Shown here: positions 62,799 to 64,000 of the stretch, one piece after another
Layout of the letters: each line of letters starts with the position of its first letter
How positions within the stretch are numbered: position 1 is the stretch's first letter
NCBI RefSeq assembly: GCF_001751365.1
Contig: NZ_LJGT01000040.1
Location: 787,696 to 851,695 of the forward strand
Length of the DNA: 64,000 bases
DNA from: Streptomyces abyssalis
GTDB lineage: Bacteria > Actinomycetota > Actinomycetes > Streptomycetales > Streptomycetaceae
Direction of reading: 5' to 3'
Position numbers and translations under genes: made by a program
The notes under the pieces: generated by a model
What the model saw: the letters and a program-made list of their open reading frames with translations, nothing else
The model's database searches: none
What the model was told of the DNA's origin: nothing

Positions 62799-63461
62799 CT
62801 AGCTGGTGCCGGCGACGGCGGCGCCCACGGTCGCGGCGCCCACGACGGCGACGAGTTCGTACTGCATTGCCTCCAGGGCCCTGCGTACTGCGGGAGCGGC
62901 CCAGTTGTCATGTGCCAGCTTCGCCGTGCGCCGTTCGACGTCCCGGGCCGGGACCCCGGGGAAGGCGCACTCGTACAAACCAGCAGCACTGAGCACAACC
63001 GCCAAGCCGACGGTGCGTTCATCCGGTGTCTCGCCCCGTAGCACCACACCGGCCAACCGATCGCGGAGCGCGACCTCTACGGAGCTGTCGAGCGTGGGGT
63101 AGCGACGTGTGGTGAACAGCCCCAGCGTCCTGCACACCTCCTCGCGCACTGTCCCCCTCTCCCGAAGCCGGTCCAGTGCCCTACCGCGAGCGCTCTTACG
63201 GAGCTCACGCACCCAGCTCTGCGCGGTGGCCGGCTTCTCGCGTGCGGCCAACACCGCAAGCACGTCGTCCAGTACGGCAGAACCCACAGGTGTCCGGTCG
63301 GCTACGACGACCTTGTGGTGGTCCACGTCGAGCCGCCCTGCCAAGGCCAGTTCAAGCAGGACAGCTCCGGCGGCGGCGCAATCTGTCCGCCACGGCTCCG
63401 GAAAGCGCCCCCGAGCGTCAATGGAGAGCAGAACCACCTGCTCGTCGAGTGTCATTCGCAT
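62799..63461 (-). CDS. GPP34 (Golgi phosphoprotein 3)-family protein
   Basis: The 220-residue protein matches the bacterial GPP34 family: 'LDEQVVLLSIDARGRFPEPW', 'GAVLLELALAGRLDVDHHKV', 'SWVRELRKSARGRALDRLRE' and 'RYPTLDSSVEVALRDRL'. In eukaryotes the domain binds phosphoinositides; bacterial members are presumed membrane-binding adaptors but have no known job. The C-terminal 25 residues are hydrophobic ('VAVVGAATVGAAVAG') and may touch the membrane. The start ATG 63461 has only a weak ribosome binding site; ATG 63455 is also possible. It is divergent from the peptide gene, 256 bp away. Confidence 0.87.
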   Translation of the reverse strand: MRMTLDEQVVLLSIDARGRFPEPWRTDCAAAGAVLLELALAGRLDVDHHKVVVADRTPVGSAVLDDVLAVLAAREKPATAQSWVRELRKSARGRALDRLRERGTVREEVCRTLGLFTTRRYPTLDSSVEVALRDRLAGVVLRGETPDERTVGLAVVLSAAGLYECAFPGVPARDVERRTAKLAHDNWAAPAVRRALEAMQYELVAVVGAATVGAAVAGTS

Positions 63462-63600
63462 ACCCACAAAACTCCCACACGGCCAGCGGCCTAATGGAGG
63501 CCTGATGCTGCCGCATGAGAGGCAGCAAGATGACACCAAAACCCCTTCGTTCGGAGATTGACGCATGCAATCGTTTGTGATGCCGGAAGCGAGCTGCCGA

Positions 63601-63633
63601 GGAATCCAATCACCATCCTGGTGACGGGATTCC
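63601..63633. promoter_or_regulatory. 33-bp imperfect palindrome before the peptide gene
   Basis: GGAATCC-aa-TCACCA-tcc-TGGTGA-cg-GGATTCC has 13 paired bases per side with a 2-base mismatch. It ends 84 bases before the start at 63718. It could be an operator for a dimeric regulator or a leader hairpin. Confidence 0.6.
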
Positions 63634-63717
63634 AGGTCGCGATTTCCGCGCACTCGGCTCCCGAGTCCGGTGCCGAACGAGAAACCACGAAAGCACGAGA
63701 AAGAAGGAGACACACTC

Positions 63718-63912
63718 ATGTTGCTTGAGAAGGTCAACAACAGTCACCTGCTTGAGGCCGTATCGATGGACGTCGCGAACGTGGAGGACCTGTCGTCGGC
63801 CGAGCCCGTCCTGTCCACCCCGGCTGCCGCTGCCGGCGGAGCCCTGGTTACCGCGGGCGCGTTCGGAGCCGGCGTCGGGCTCGGGGTCACCCAGGCCCAG
63901 GCTGACGGCTGA
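63718..63912 (+). CDS. Candidate peptide natural-product (RiPP/bacteriocin) precursor
   Basis: The gene encodes 64 residues starting 'MLLEKVNNSHLLEAVSMDV', seven bases after GAAGGAGA. The first ~34 residues are amphipathic and acidic ('ANVEDLSSAEPVLSTP'), like a leader. The C-terminal ~29 are Gly/Ala/Val-rich and hydrophobic with GxxxG spacing ('LVTAGAFGAGVGLGV') and end 'TQAQADG'. There is no cysteine, which rules out ordinary lanthipeptides and thiopeptides. A GG pair in 'AAAAGGALV' might be a cleavage site. It is in a lower-GC stretch than its neighbours and is followed by another start 54 bp on. The class and product are unknown; a small membrane or secreted peptide is the main alternative. 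Confidence 0.6.
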   Translation: MLLEKVNNSHLLEAVSMDVANVEDLSSAEPVLSTPAAAAGGALVTAGAFGAGVGLGVTQAQADG

Positions 63913-63966
63913 CAGCCGCCACATCAGCGCCCCAAGCAGAATCAAACCGTCGCTCAAGGAGTGAAC

Positions 63967-64000
63967 GTGACTGCAATCTCCATCAAGGTCAACGCAAGCC
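63967..64000 (+). CDS. Start of a downstream gene, cut by window end
   Basis: AAGGAG precedes a GTG at 63967, giving 'VTAISIKVNAS' before the window ends. Only 11 codons are visible. It is in the same direction as the peptide gene and 54 bp behind it, so the two are probably co-transcribed. It may encode a partner peptide or the first modifying enzyme. Confidence 0.5.
   Translation, partial: MTAISIKVNAS

Overview
This 64 kb window is chromosomal DNA from a high-GC actinobacterium, almost certainly Streptomyces or a close relative. The signs are third-position G/C codon use throughout, frequent GTG starts, GGAGG-type ribosome binding sites, U-less GC-rich terminators, and Streptomyces hallmark genes (F420-dependent NADP reductase, malR-malEFG-aglA, glnA/glnE/glnA2 with a GlnR box, lipB-lipA). 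From memory, the order map, panB, nadE, glnA2, glnE, malR/malEFG/aglA, lipB, lipA, glnA follows the conserved core of the S. coelicolor chromosome (about SCO2260 back to SCO2193). No tRNA, rRNA, CRISPR array, insertion sequence or prophage was seen.

Left third (1-27.7 kb). A cut lipoprotein gene, a secreted SH3 protein, heme oxygenase and methionine aminopeptidase (map) come first. A carbohydrate-flavoured block follows: an MFS exporter, a DUF2264 protein translationally coupled to a 2-hydroxyacid dehydrogenase, a conserved hypothetical and a divergent sialidase-like gene with a clear promoter. Next are an amino-acid permease, NADPH:F420 reductase, an M50 protease and panB. An MFS/TetR efflux pair has a candidate operator. 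Then come a VanJ-like phosphatase, a second MFS exporter, an ATPase gene behind unusual tandem dyads beside a decayed luciferase-like oxidoreductase, a thioesterase, a methyltransferase, nadE and a TrmB/LuxR-type regulator.

Middle (28-44 kb). glnA2, a GSI-like enzyme probably acting as gamma-glutamylpolyamine synthetase, precedes glnE. A PAP2-type membrane enzyme lies downstream of malR. The divergent malE-malF-malG-aglA operon ends with a second, MalR-like LacI gene overlapping aglA. Together these genes import maltodextrins and hydrolyse them under local repressor control.

Right third (44-64 kb). A Tat-exported GH89 alpha-N-acetylglucosaminidase, a NarL-type response regulator, an oxidoreductase/tautomerase pair, an MMPL exporter divergent from a sensor kinase coupled to a GNAT gene, a DinB protein and a large TPR-type regulator lead to lipB, lipA, a 59-codon gene, a DUF4191 protein, an RDD protein and glnA. 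glnA carries a textbook GlnR site and the tyrosine that GlnE adenylylates, so both the enzyme and its modifier are in the window.

Right edge (62.8-64 kb). Behind the glnA terminator the character changes. A GPP34 gene is divergent from a 64-residue, cysteine-free, Gly/Ala-rich peptide gene that looks like a peptide natural-product (RiPP or bacteriocin) precursor. A 33-bp inverted repeat precedes it, and another gene starts 54 bp after it and is cut by the window end. This is the best candidate here for an undescribed system.
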